Assembly: GCA_035503915.1 (NCBI GenBank) | Contig: DATJSU010000050.1 | Coordinates: 4,909-68,908 of the forward strand | DNA: 64,000 bases | DNA from: DATJMJ01 sp035503915 | GTDB lineage: Bacteria > Actinomycetota > Acidimicrobiia > Acidimicrobiales > Palsa-688 | Reading direction: 5' to 3' | In this document: positions 23,838 through 31,938 of the stretch, piece by piece | Layout of the letters: every line of letters begins with the position of its first letter | Numbering within the stretch: position 1 is the stretch's first letter | Translations under genes and position numbers: made by a program | Notes under the pieces: generated by a model | The model's input: only the letters and a program-made list of their open reading frames with translations | Databases searched by the model: none | What the model was told of the DNA's origin: nothing

Positions 23838-24608
23838 ATGGACAATGCAAACGGTTCGATCGACCTCTCTTTCAACCTGGGAGGCCAAGTTGCGGTGGTG
23901 ACCGGGGGTGGCTCGGGCATTGGCGCGGCTATCGTACGGGCCTTCGCGACAAAAGGGGGGCGGGTCGCTGTCGTAGACCTGGACGAAGAACGGGCGGAGA
24001 AGCAAGCCGCAGAAATCGGCGAGCCCGGTGCAGCCTTCACCTGTGACGTAGCCGACGAACGTTCTGTGGCAGCGACTGTCGCCAATATAGTGGCGCATTT
24101 TGGCCACGTCGACATTTTGGTAAATAACGCTGGCGTATCTTTCTTGGGCCCCGCCGAAGAGCTCGAGGTGCGGGCCTGGGACGCCACCCTCGCCGTGAAC
24201 CTGACAGGTGCCTTCTTGATGTCCCAGGCAGTGGGCCGGCATATGCTCGGGGCGGGGCGAGGCAAGATAATCAACATTGCCTCCCAGGCGGCGACCGTGG
24301 CGCTAAGGGAGCACGCCGCCTATTGCGCGTCCAAGGCGGGCCTATTGGGGCTCACGAGGGCCCTCGCTTATGAGTGGGGCGGCCGGGGCATCACCGTGAA
24401 CGCCATTTCTCCCACGATCGTCATGACCGAGCTGGGCCGGCGGGCATGGGAGGGGCCAAAAGGCGATGCCATGAAGGCGCTCATCCCGACAGGTCGCTTC
24501 GCAGAGCCCGAGGACGTCGCCGCGGCCGCCCTCTTCCTGGCATCGGGCGCCGCGGGCATGATAAACGGCGCAGACATAGTCGTCGATGGCGGGTACACCA
24601 TCGGCTGA
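23838..24608 (+). CDS. Short-chain dehydrogenase/reductase
   Basis: A 256-residue classical SDR that should oxidise a sugar or polyol hydroxyl with NAD(P). The cofactor loop TGGGSGIG begins at Thr22, NNAGVSF follows, and the catalytic residues are Ser149, Tyr162 and Lys166 (AAYCASKAGLL). An acidic residue after beta2 (VVDLDEE) favours NAD. Sequence style resembles polyol dehydrogenases such as GolD, but the substrate is open. ATG 23838 has GGAG at 8 nt; ATG 23832 is too close to that site. It ends the long plus-strand run starting at 11980. Confidence 0.9.
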   Translation: MDNANGSIDLSFNLGGQVAVVTGGGSGIGAAIVRAFATKGGRVAVVDLDEERAEKQAAEIGEPGAAFTCDVADERSVAATVANIVAHFGHVDILVNNAGVSFLGPAEELEVRAWDATLAVNLTGAFLMSQAVGRHMLGAGRGKIINIASQAATVALREHAAYCASKAGLLGLTRALAYEWGGRGITVNAISPTIVMTELGRRAWEGPKGDAMKALIPTGRFAEPEDVAAAALFLASGAAGMINGADIVVDGGYTIG

Positions 24609-24610
24609 AC

Positions 24611-24665
24611 GAGCCGTCGTCCTGCCCGCGGGTACGCGGCCAAGCGGGTAACGGGTAGGCGGCTC
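24611..24665 (+). terminator. Nested inverted repeat after the SDR
   Basis: GAGCCG (24611-24616) pairs with CGGCTC (24660-24665) around an inner CCCGC/GCGGG stem (24625-24629 and 24644-24648). It directly follows the last gene of the operon. No U-tract is present, so it is only a candidate terminator. Confidence 0.35.
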
Positions 24666-24721
24666 ATTGGCCCCGAGGCTATTTGGCCACCCAGGGCTCT
24701 TGAGCGCCTCGCTATCGTGGC

Positions 24722-24985
24722 TCAAGTAACCCACGAGACGATCTTCTGGCCGACTACGGCGAGCCGGGCGAACAGCTCAGCGACCACGATGTTCGGGCCA
24801 TCTGTTGCGAAAGCGCTCGGGCTGTTCAAAAAGCCTTCCCCCACGGCCCGCAACCATCGCCCCTCGGTGTCGTACACTTGGGCGGGCCCCACATCGACGG
24901 AGAAAGCTCGAACATAGGTAGAAGTTCCAACGATGACCTCAGGCTCACAAACCGAAGACAGCTCGATGAGACCTCGTTCCATCAT
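24722..24985 (-). pseudogene. Beta-propeller (NHL-like) gene fragment
   Basis: An 87-residue minus-strand frame reads like one or two blades of a 6-bladed propeller: AFSVDVGPAQVYDTEGRWL, then SPSAFATDGPNIVVAELFARLAVV. The pattern of conserved Gly, Asp and hydrophobic strand residues is NHL-like. The rest of the gene is missing, and the fragment overlaps the start of the hydrolase at 24933 on the other strand. It is best seen as a truncated relic. Confidence 0.45.
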
Positions 24986-25703
24986 TTTGCCAGGTCGCTT
25001 TTACCGCACCTACCCCGTCGGCTCGCCTCTCGGCTACGCGCAGGAAACGCTCCACCTCGCGGTTGACCGGACCGTCTTCCTTATCGTTGACGTCTACGGC
25101 CTCGGGTTCGGTGACGAACCACCATCACAGGCCGTCCCTCCGATAGTCCAGAAGTACATCAGAGAGATCCATGATGTCGTTGTCAATCATATCGTAGCTG
25201 CCAAGTCAGCTGCCAAGCGTCTCGGCATCCCTATCGTGTACCTGACAAATCACCTATCTGAGGCACTGGCACCCGATAGCGAGCTCCGTCAGGTGTCCCT
25301 CCGCTCCGACGATGTGGACCTCCTCCAAGTGTGGAAAGAGCCCAGCGACTACCTGGCGCACTCGAACATCATCGCGCCAGCAGAAGGTGACTACCTAGTC
25401 AAGAAGCAACATTACTCGGGCTTTTTCGATACGAACCTTGATTCGCTGCTTCGGTCGCTCAACGCCTACAACCTGGTCACCGTAGGTTTCGACAGCCGGG
25501 TATGCCTGGGCAACACGGTGACGGACGCGATGTACCGCAACTACCGCGTCGTTGTCCTACGGGATGGGACGGCAACTGCCGAGGAGGTGGAAACTGCGGA
25601 GGAGCGATGGGCCAACTTCCTTGCTGTGCGGTTCATCGAGACTCATGTTGGGTACACGTGCACGACGGACGAATGGCTTGCTGCGTGCGCCGGCGGTACC
25701 TGA
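24933..25703 (+). CDS. Isochorismatase-family cysteine hydrolase
   Basis: A 256-residue hydrolase of the isochorismatase-like superfamily, which cleaves amides or related bonds. The catalytic triad is visible: Asp53 (LIVDVYG), Lys157 (YLVKKQHYSGF) and Cys191 (DSRVCLGNTVTDAM). The closest-known members include ureidoacrylate and nicotinamide amidohydrolases; the substrate here is unknown. The N-terminal 50 residues are longer than usual. ATG 24933 or ATG 24969 could start it, neither with a strong ribosome binding site. It lies between two gene remnants, so its link to the methyl-sugar island is uncertain. Confidence 0.85.
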   Translation: MTSGSQTEDSSMRPRSIILPGRFYRTYPVGSPLGYAQETLHLAVDRTVFLIVDVYGLGFGDEPPSQAVPPIVQKYIREIHDVVVNHIVAAKSAAKRLGIPIVYLTNHLSEALAPDSELRQVSLRSDDVDLLQVWKEPSDYLAHSNIIAPAEGDYLVKKQHYSGFFDTNLDSLLRSLNAYNLVTVGFDSRVCLGNTVTDAMYRNYRVVVLRDGTATAEEVETAEERWANFLAVRFIETHVGYTCTTDEWLAACAGGT

Positions 25704-25721
25704 CCGATGGAGGGAACTGCC

Positions 25722-26348
25722 ATGCGCCTTCAAGGCGACGCGCCGTCTCCTCGGGACAGCTCCCGCCTCGCGCCCCGTGGCTATAGCTTGAGGGGACCGA
25801 GGGCGGCGGCTGCGGTGGCCGCCGGGCTGGCGGACGCCCAACGGTACCTGCCCCCTATCGACCCAGAGCGCCTCATCCGCACTGCCGACGACCTCGGTAC
25901 CCAGCAGTTGCTTATGATGTCCCCGGCGACCTACCGAAAGGTGCTCAAATCTTTCCATCGTCGCTACTTTGCTCTCATCCGCCAGTACACCGATGCGAAG
26001 ATCTTTTTTCACTCCGATGGAAATGTCGTCGACCTCCTAGATGACCTCATCGAGAGCGGCGTCGAGGTGCTAAACCCTGTCCAGGTGAGTGCTATCCCCG
26101 AGCCGGAAAGGCTCAAAGAACGCTTTGGGCACCGGCTCGCGTTCTGGGGCGGCACCGGCTCTCACGTCACTCTTCCCCGCGGTACCACAGAGGACGTCGC
26201 GGAAGAAGTTGCCCTGCGGGCACGCCAGTTCGCGACTGAAGGGGGGTACGTGATCGCGCCGGCCCACAATGTCCAGGCGGACGTGCCACCACAGAACATC
26301 CTCGCAATGTGCGATGCCGCCCGCGCAAAGGACTTGGGTGCTCGCTAG
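25722..26348 (+). pseudogene. Chimeric gene: desaturase N-terminus joined to the C-terminal half of a UroD-family methyltransferase
   Basis: A 208-residue open frame made of two pieces. Residues 20-55 (GYSLRGPRAAAAVAAGLADA, then PPIDPERL) match the N-terminus of the desaturase-Rieske protein at 17533. Residues 58-208 match only the C-terminal half of UroD-type methyltransferases (LLMMSPATYRKVLKSFH, NPVQVSAIPEPERLK, GYVIAPAHNVQADVPPQN). The usual zinc-ligand pattern H-x-C is His97-Ser-Asp99 here, so the key Cys is gone, and the N-terminal half of the barrel is missing. The frame is intact and a GGAGGG site lies 7 nt before ATG 25722, so it may still be translated. Most likely a non-catalytic recombination product. 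Confidence 0.7.
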
Positions 26349-26370
26349 CGCTCCGCTCGATGCTCCGGGT

Positions 26371-26430
26371 GCCACGCCGGCAGCGGCGATGGGGAGGTCG
26401 GCCACGCCGGCAGCGGCGATGGGGAGGTCG
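26371..26430. repeat. Perfect 30-bp tandem duplication
   Basis: A 30-bp unit starting GCCACGCCGGCAGCGGCGAT occurs twice head to tail (26371-26400 and 26401-26430) with no mismatch. Read on the minus strand it encodes two copies of DLPIAAAGVA. It sits between the chimeric methyltransferase gene and the integrase remnant. Confidence 0.95.
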
Positions 26431-26512
26431 GTCCCGCGGGCCAGGCGCTGGCTTGCCTCGGCCTGCGACAGGCTTGCAGCCACCGCCGCGCTGACCATCA
26501 CCTTGGCGTTCC

Positions 26513-26660
26513 AAAACTCGCGGTACCCGCACTGTCCCCTCGGCGAAGTAATGTCGGCCCACTTGAGCCCCAGGGCTTCGCTCGGGCGTAGCCCGATGGC
26601 AAGGGCCACGGTGTAAGTCGAGATCCTGTCGTCGGCTCGGCCGAGCTGGAAATCTGCTAC
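26513..26660 (-). pseudogene. Tyrosine recombinase (integrase) remnant
   Basis: A minus-strand frame encodes ISTYTVALAIGLRPSEALGL followed by KWADI. This is the box-I region of phage-type tyrosine integrases, where the Arg of GLR is the first catalytic residue. The box-II H-x-x-R and the catalytic Tyr are absent; the frame runs into the 30-bp tandem repeat instead. The fragment lies at the right edge of the catabolic island and suggests past integrase-mediated insertion. Confidence 0.6.
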
Positions 26661-26675
26661 GGACGGTGCCGGGCG

Positions 26676-28565
26676 CTAGTCCGCGTTGAGACGCCTCAGG
26701 GGACCGTACAACCAGAGCTTCGCAGGGTTCCCAAGGGCCCAGCCACTCGGGATGGTCCCGCTCTCCTGGGTGCAGTCCGCTGTCTGCCGCGGGACAATCG
26801 TGACCGCCGGGCAGTAGTCATAGACGAGGCCCGGCACAGCAAAGGCCCCATTTTGCTCGGTCGCTTGCTTGTCCTGGGTACTCGGGCCGACTGGGCGCGG
26901 AGGATCCGCCTTGGGCAGGTAGAAGGTAGGCGTATGGGTGTGGAAGCTGGCAACAACATACGTGGCGCAGCTGTCGAAGGGAGCACTTTTCGGGTCGTCC
27001 TGCGGGCGCCGGCCGAGTTTTAGAGTCGCCGCGTCTGGGACCGAATTGCTCGTAGTTGGCCCAAGAACCTCAGGTGTGTGCCCGTACGAGGCGTTGCAAG
27101 TGTCAAGTGTCACCCAATAACCAATTTCGTGACGCGACTGCTGGTTAGCGCTCTTGTAAACCGTCTCGTTCCAGGCTGAGAGCGCGTCAGCTTCCACTCC
27201 AGGTTGGCTAGCTATCTGGTAGATGGTGGGAAACAATACGCTGACCCGCACTTCATTTTCCGATGACTTCCACGCGCCATCGAGGAATGCAGTCCAGCGG
27301 AACACGAACTTGCCGGCCACGGCGGCCTCGTGCGAGTACTTGATCGTCCCCCCAGTAGGCCCGAACGGTAGGGAAAGCCAGCTCTGGGGGGCGGGGCCGA
27401 GAAAACTTCGCCCGACAGTCGTCCAGTCGGAGGAACCTGCGCGCGTTACCTGCCACTCGAGATAGCCGCCGCAAACGGGCCACGGCCTGATCACTGCTAC
27501 CACGCCAATAGGTTTCAACAACGTTACCGTGCCCGGCGGGCCCTCGATAAGATCGCCTGGCCCTTCCACGGCGGCCGCCCGGGGACGGTGCCCTGCTTGG
27601 GGGCCCGGGACCGCTGTTGGAGGAGCACCCGCCTGACCCGCGCTGCATGAGGGACAGGTGGGGCACCCACCTCCCAAACCCACGACCAACGAGTCGTGGA
27701 TGTCGACTGTATCCGTAAAGTCTGGGCCACCCGGATGGTACGTGTAATTGCCAACGGAATAGTTATAACTGACCTGGCCCCCATGGGCCTTCAAGTCGGC
27801 AAGGCTAACCAGTGCACCCGGCTCGAGCGCGCTTGCGGTCGGGTTGTGGGTCGGCAGGTCATAGAGCGCGAGGCCAGAGCCCTCGTTTGCTGTTAGCTGC
27901 TCGCAGAAGTTGCTCCCTCCCGAGGTGACATCCTCCCAAGGGTAATAGGCGCTGTAGGACACGAAGACTCGGCTATCGGGGAGCGTTGAATTGGCATACT
28001 CGGGGCCAAGGATCGTGGCAACCGGGCGCCCGTTGGCCGCCGTTGCGGTCCAGTCCCGCACCGCCGGCGACAAGTCGCATGTGGACCACTTGAACTCAAC
28101 AATTGTCGGGTTGGAGTTGGGCACCAGGTCCCGCTCCGAGAACGTACCGCTGACACTGGCCGAGAAGACCGACGTGGGGCCATTCGGGTCTGGGTGCTGC
28201 AGGGTGCTGGAGATCGTTTGAGTCTCTTTGATAGTCCAGGCGAGTTGTTCATGTGTCGTGATGCCGTATGCCCCGTAGTTATAGATCACCCTGCTCGACT
28301 TGGCCTCGACGTTCAACGTGCCCGTGTAGACCAATGTCAGCACAAGGGGCGGGACGGTGCTCGAGGTCGCCGAGGAGGTTTGGAGGACTGCCAATGTGGC
28401 CTCGGAGGCGTGGCCGGGCACTACCGCGGTCGCCAGGCTGCCGGCCCATACGGACGCGGTGACAAACAAGAGCAGCCCCGGCTTCGGCCTTCGCCAAGCG
28501 CGCACCCCCAACGGACGAGAGCGCCGCCTCTTGGGCCGGTGCCCGCGAACGAACGATGTGCCCAT
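26676..28565 (-). CDS. Secreted protein with C-terminal JAMM/DUF4329-like motif
   Basis: A 629-residue exported protein. An Arg-rich N-terminus leads into a hydrophobic signal segment (GLLLFVTASVWAGSLATAVV). The first half is beta-rich and unrecognised; a CPTCPSC cluster and a Pro/Ala-rich linker lie near residues 300-340, followed by an Ig-like region (IRPWPVCGGYLEWQVTRAGS). Near the C-terminus SFHTHTPTFYLP and GPSTQDKQ form an H-x-H...S-x-x-D pattern, as in JAB/MPN metalloproteases and DUF4329. The matching catalytic Glu would lie upstream, possibly in RHEIGYW. A zinc peptidase acting outside the cell is a reasonable guess; activity is unproven. Confidence 0.75.
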   Translation of the reverse strand: MGTSFVRGHRPKRRRSRPLGVRAWRRPKPGLLLFVTASVWAGSLATAVVPGHASEATLAVLQTSSATSSTVPPLVLTLVYTGTLNVEAKSSRVIYNYGAYGITTHEQLAWTIKETQTISSTLQHPDPNGPTSVFSASVSGTFSERDLVPNSNPTIVEFKWSTCDLSPAVRDWTATAANGRPVATILGPEYANSTLPDSRVFVSYSAYYPWEDVTSGGSNFCEQLTANEGSGLALYDLPTHNPTASALEPGALVSLADLKAHGGQVSYNYSVGNYTYHPGGPDFTDTVDIHDSLVVGLGGGCPTCPSCSAGQAGAPPTAVPGPQAGHRPRAAAVEGPGDLIEGPPGTVTLLKPIGVVAVIRPWPVCGGYLEWQVTRAGSSDWTTVGRSFLGPAPQSWLSLPFGPTGGTIKYSHEAAVAGKFVFRWTAFLDGAWKSSENEVRVSVLFPTIYQIASQPGVEADALSAWNETVYKSANQQSRHEIGYWVTLDTCNASYGHTPEVLGPTTSNSVPDAATLKLGRRPQDDPKSAPFDSCATYVVASFHTHTPTFYLPKADPPRPVGPSTQDKQATEQNGAFAVPGLVYDYCPAVTIVPRQTADCTQESGTIPSGWALGNPAKLWLYGPLRRLNAD

Positions 28566-28926
28566 GAGATCAAGGCCTCATTGCACTGAAGCCCCGACAG
28601 ATCAGCTTCCGCAGGCTACCAGGCCCGAGAGCGACCGGCGGCTGAACTTGTCCGTGGCCAGGTTTTCGGCGCAAAGGCACTCGCCGTGTTCAGCGCGTCA
28701 CCTGCTGGGAGGACGTAAAGCACCTTGCGTGCCCCCACTTTGCTCCTTTCGGCCGGGCGTGCTTTCCGAACAGATCCTCGCACCACCGCGGGACGTTTGC
28801 AACTGGGGAAAGCCCTAGGTGAACCTCTCCGACGTCTCACAAGTGCCAATACCATCCCCGCGGCCGGCTGACATGGGCCGGCCGGTCGGACTGAGGCGAA
28901 GAAGCCTCTGCCGGTTCGCCTTTCGT
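28566..28926. other. Intergenic stretch, nothing recognised
   Basis: The 361 bp between the secreted JAMM-like gene and the frameshifted fragment downstream contain short open frames in several phases but no domain, no repeat and no convincing ribosome binding site. Confidence 0.4.
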
Positions 28927-29282
28927 TTAGGGCATCGCTGCGTTTTGGAACGCGCGCCAGACACCGGCTCGGTAGGCGAGCACCATTGACGGGTCAAATA
29001 TCGTGGCTCGTGCGGCGTTATAGCCGGGTAGGTCGTGGTCCCCGGTGCCAAGCGGAACACCTTGAGCGGTGGGCTCGGGCCCGCTCGAGGTCTCTACCGT
29101 TTCGTGGTTCGCGAGGGAGCCGACAGGTTTGCCATCGACCGAGATCTCAAACCACTGCTGATGGCCGGGTTGAACCCTAGGAAGTACCCGTGGGGCCCTT
29201 TGGCCATCCGCCCCTTGAAGGTATAGCCGAGGTGGTACTCCAAAGCGGTCGACAAGCCGTCTCGGCTGGCCGCTGCCCTCAA
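28927..29282 (-). pseudogene. Frameshifted fragment of an unknown gene
   Basis: Two overlapping minus-strand frames look like one broken gene. The first reads LEYHLGYTFKGRMAKGPHGY; then, in a shifted frame, QQWFEISVDGKPVGSLANHE continues to the stop at 28927. Both pieces have protein-like composition and join near 29160. No family is recognised, and the product, if any, would be truncated. Confidence 0.3.
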
Positions 29283-29752
29283 GGACCTCGGCGCGCCTTG
29301 CCCCGCCGGGGCGGAACGTCTTTGGCCACCTTTGAACGCGAGGGGGCTGGGATCCTCTCGAAACGCTGCCGACCCTGCAGCCGGTAGACGTCGAAGTCGT
29401 CGTCGAGCGAGAAAATCCGGCGCTGGCCAAGCTCTTCAGCCAAGGCGAGGAGCGTCGCGTCCGCAAGGTCCATTGGGGTGTCGGCGTACTTGCGCATCAG
29501 GAGCTCACTGCGTTTGACGGCGGCAGTGGACAGCACCGCGATCTCGACACGTCCCGTGCTCACGAGGTCCCAGAGAGCTTGACGCCCGCGCGCCCCTCCA
29601 GCTCTCACGATCAGGTACATGGCCTCGGTGAACGCAGGCCAGGTCGTCACCAGAGGCAGGGTCACGCTCTCGAGGGCTTCGAGACAGGTCTCGTGGTCGG
29701 CCTCGTCTGCGTCGATTATGGCCACCAGCGGGCCGGCATCGGTCAGGGTCAC
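29279..29752 (-). CDS. PIN-domain toxin (VapC-like ribonuclease)
   Basis: A 157-residue PIN-domain RNase of the VapC type. Acidic metal ligands are visible: Asp5 (LTDAGPLVAII), Glu in AFTEAMYL, Asp in MDLADATLLALA and Asp in FSLDDDFDVY. Such toxins cut RNA, often tRNA, when the antitoxin is degraded. The C-terminal 25 residues (basic, Pro-rich) exceed the usual length. The start overlaps the antitoxin stop by 4 bp, the standard VapBC arrangement. Confidence 0.88.
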   Translation of the reverse strand: MTLTDAGPLVAIIDADEADHETCLEALESVTLPLVTTWPAFTEAMYLIVRAGGARGRQALWDLVSTGRVEIAVLSTAAVKRSELLMRKYADTPMDLADATLLALAEELGQRRIFSLDDDFDVYRLQGRQRFERIPAPSRSKVAKDVPPRRGKARRGP

Positions 29753-29994
29753 TTCTTGCGAGGTCGCTCGGCGAGGAGGTTGCCAAATGCCTGGCCCGTG
29801 CGCCTGGCCCGCCCTCCGCCTCCGTGGACGACGCCCGTAACGTCGGCGAACTGCTCCCGCACGCTCGAAGCCAAAGTGTCCTCAGCCCGCTGAGCAGCGG
29901 CATTTCGCAAGAACTCCGACACCGATTCGTTCCTGATGGCGGCAGCGCGTCGGACCTTGTCGTCTAGGTCGTCGTCCAGTCTCAGGCTTCTCAC
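29749..29994 (-). CDS. Ribbon-helix-helix antitoxin (VapB-like)
   Basis: An 81-residue antitoxin. The N-terminus MRSLRLDDDLDDKVRRAAAI followed by ESVSEFLRNAA is a ribbon-helix-helix DNA-binding motif; the C-terminal part would bind and neutralise the PIN toxin encoded downstream with a 4-bp overlap. GTG 29994 is the start. It likely represses its own operon. Confidence 0.85.
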   Translation of the reverse strand: MRSLRLDDDLDDKVRRAAAIRNESVSEFLRNAAAQRAEDTLASSVREQFADVTGVVHGGGGRARRTGQAFGNLLAERPRKK

Positions 29995-30006
29995 GCGACT
30001 AGCGTA

Positions 30007-30591
30007 TCACGTTGTCCCGCTGATGTAATACAGGCTCGTTATCGCCGCCTCACCGGGCTGGAGCGGCAGGAAAGGACACGCGCATAGGACGTCATGCTCC
30101 TGGTTGCTGGCGAGCGGCGTACTCACGAATAGGGCCCTCACTTCAAGGGGGGACGCCATCGTGGGTAGGGCACTTGCGTCACCGTGGTCCAGCAGGGCCC
30201 TTGTGCTCAGGGCGAACAGGCCGAGGTGCCCGAAACTAAGGTTCCGCTGAGCAGGAAGCAAGGTGAGACTTGCCCGGTTGGCGGTCCGTCTCCCGCACGA
30301 CCGGCAGTGTCGACCGGCGGCGTCATGTCGTTGATGCGCAGGCGAGACGACGCACGCCGACCCGTCTCGATCTGCTTGGGCCCGCATTGTTGACCCAAGT
30401 CCCTTTTTCACTGCCCATACCTGGTGATTGTTCTCCTGCAGATGCCAGCCCGCTTCTTCGCGCCCCAGCACAGTGCGCTCGTGGTAGCCGACCGAGTCGG
30501 CACCCATCATCCGCATCCACGCCACGAAATGGCTCCTTCGACTCACGCTGGATGTCACGCCGACGCTCAAGGTCACTGGCGGCCAGCTCAT
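30007..30591 (-). other. Doubtful ORF, possible relaxase remnant
   Basis: A 194-residue minus-strand frame. One short segment, MRMMGADSVGYHERTVLGRE, resembles the N-terminus of actinobacterial MobF/TrwC-type relaxases. The rest (HQRHDAAGRHCRSCGRRT onward) resembles nothing I recognise and may be non-coding. It lies in the region of gene debris, so mobile-element residue is plausible but weakly supported. Confidence 0.25.
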
Positions 30592-30594
30592 TTA

Positions 30595-31536
30595 TTAAGC
30601 CATGGAGGTAAAGTGCGGCAATACCTCTTCGGCCACGAGGCGCAAGTGGTCGAGATCGGACAGGTCGAGCACCTGGAGGTAAAAACGTTGGGCACCGGCC
30701 TCGGCGAAGGTGGCTATCTTTTCGAGGATCTCCTGCGGACGGCCAGCCAAGCCGTTCTCCCGCAGCTCTCCAATATCTCTCCCGATGGCGTGCGCCCGCT
30801 TGGCGAGCTCAGCGTCTGACCGCCCGCAGCACAGGACCTGCGCCACTGACCATACGAGCCCCGCCGGGTCACGTCCCATCGCGGTACAGCGGCGGCGGAC
30901 CGAGCCATAGGCGGCCTTTACTTGTTCGAGCGGCATGAACGGGGCATTGAACTCGCTCGCGAACGTGGCCGCAAGCCGGGCGTTCCGAGGCCCGCCACCT
31001 CCGCCGAGGATTATCGGCGGATGGGGCTGCTGAAAGGGGCGGAGCGAGCGAGGTTGCAGGTGCACGCTACACTTGCGACCGACGAAGTCAAATTCTTCTT
31101 CGGGCGGCGTTGACCAAACGCCTTGCAGGATGCCGAGTTGGTCTTCCAAAAGGTCATAGCGGGCCCCGAGAGGCGGGAACGCGAGACCGTACGCTTTGTG
31201 CTCTTCTTCGTACCAACCCGCCCCGAGCCCAAGTTCCAGGCGGCCCCGGCTCATGTGGTCAACTTGGGCGACGATGGCTGGGAACGTCCCGACAGCCCTG
31301 AAGGTAACGGGTGTCACGAGAGTCCCGAGCCTTATCGACTGCGTATCGCGGGCTAAGGCGGCAAGCGTGGTCCAGGCATCGGTGTACGCGGGCAGGCCTG
31401 TCGCCTCCCCCATTCTCAGGAGGTGGTCCGAGCGGAAGAAGGCATCGAAACCGCAATCTTCGGCGGTGCGCGCCACGGCCAAGATCTGGTCGTAGGAAGC
31501 ACCCTGTTGGGGTTCGGTGAAGATCCTCAGAGCCAT
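30595..31536 (-). CDS. LLM-class (F420-dependent type) oxidoreductase
   Basis: A 313-residue luciferase-like monooxygenase-family TIM barrel. Typical segments are FDAFFRSDHLLRMGEATGLP, LGTLVTPVTFRAVGTFPAIV, GRLELGLGAGWYEEEHKAYG and PPIILGGGGGPRNARLAATF. This subgroup (TIGR03560-like in style) commonly uses coenzyme F420, which fits an actinomycete host; flavin use cannot be excluded. The substrate is unknown. ATG 31536 is the start. It stands alone between debris regions. Confidence 0.9.
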   Translation of the reverse strand: MALRIFTEPQQGASYDQILAVARTAEDCGFDAFFRSDHLLRMGEATGLPAYTDAWTTLAALARDTQSIRLGTLVTPVTFRAVGTFPAIVAQVDHMSRGRLELGLGAGWYEEEHKAYGLAFPPLGARYDLLEDQLGILQGVWSTPPEEEFDFVGRKCSVHLQPRSLRPFQQPHPPIILGGGGGPRNARLAATFASEFNAPFMPLEQVKAAYGSVRRRCTAMGRDPAGLVWSVAQVLCCGRSDAELAKRAHAIGRDIGELRENGLAGRPQEILEKIATFAEAGAQRFYLQVLDLSDLDHLRLVAEEVLPHFTSMA

Positions 31537-31565
31537 AACGAAAACCCTAGACCGTCCACAACATC

Positions 31566-31791
31566 GTGGTCCCCACGGCAGCGCTCACGACCGACGAGGT
31601 GCGGGAGCGGGTAGGCCGCTACATCCTGACAGTCGCCTATGCCGGCGACCGCTTGGTCGGGTGCGCAACAGTCAGGCCCCCCCAACGAGGTGGGCAACGT
31701 CACGGTCATCGCCCGGGTACTGCCGGAGCACCGCCGCCAGGGGTACGGTGGGAAGCTCTTCTTCGAAACGATGAAGCTCGCAGCGGCCTGA
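31566..31791 (+). pseudogene. GNAT acetyltransferase broken at a C7 tract
   Basis: Two frames together give a GNAT N-acetyltransferase core. The first frame reads YILTVAYAGDRLVGCATVRP up to a run of seven C (31677-31683). With one C fewer the frame continues NEVGNVTVIARVLPEHRRQG and YGGKLFFETMKL, containing the acetyl-CoA motif RRQGYGG. The protein then stops at 31791, short of the usual C-terminal third. A real inactivating indel, a sequencing error or, less likely, a contingency tract would all explain the C7 shift. Confidence 0.65.
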
Positions 31792-31938
31792 GCCAGCGAT
31801 CGTCAGGTGCCGCCGGGGTGGTCATGCCGCGCCGAGGTCTTTTATGCGCCGCCCGAGAACCCCGAACCATCCACGACCTCAGCGCCCAAGCAGGCCCGTC
31901 GACTGACTGTCTACGCTCGCCCGACCGATCGTTACTCA

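Noticed and set aside
31677..31683. C7 tract as a true phase-variation switch
   Set aside because: The GNAT is also truncated at its C-terminus, so even the restored frame would not give a full protein; simple decay is the better explanation.
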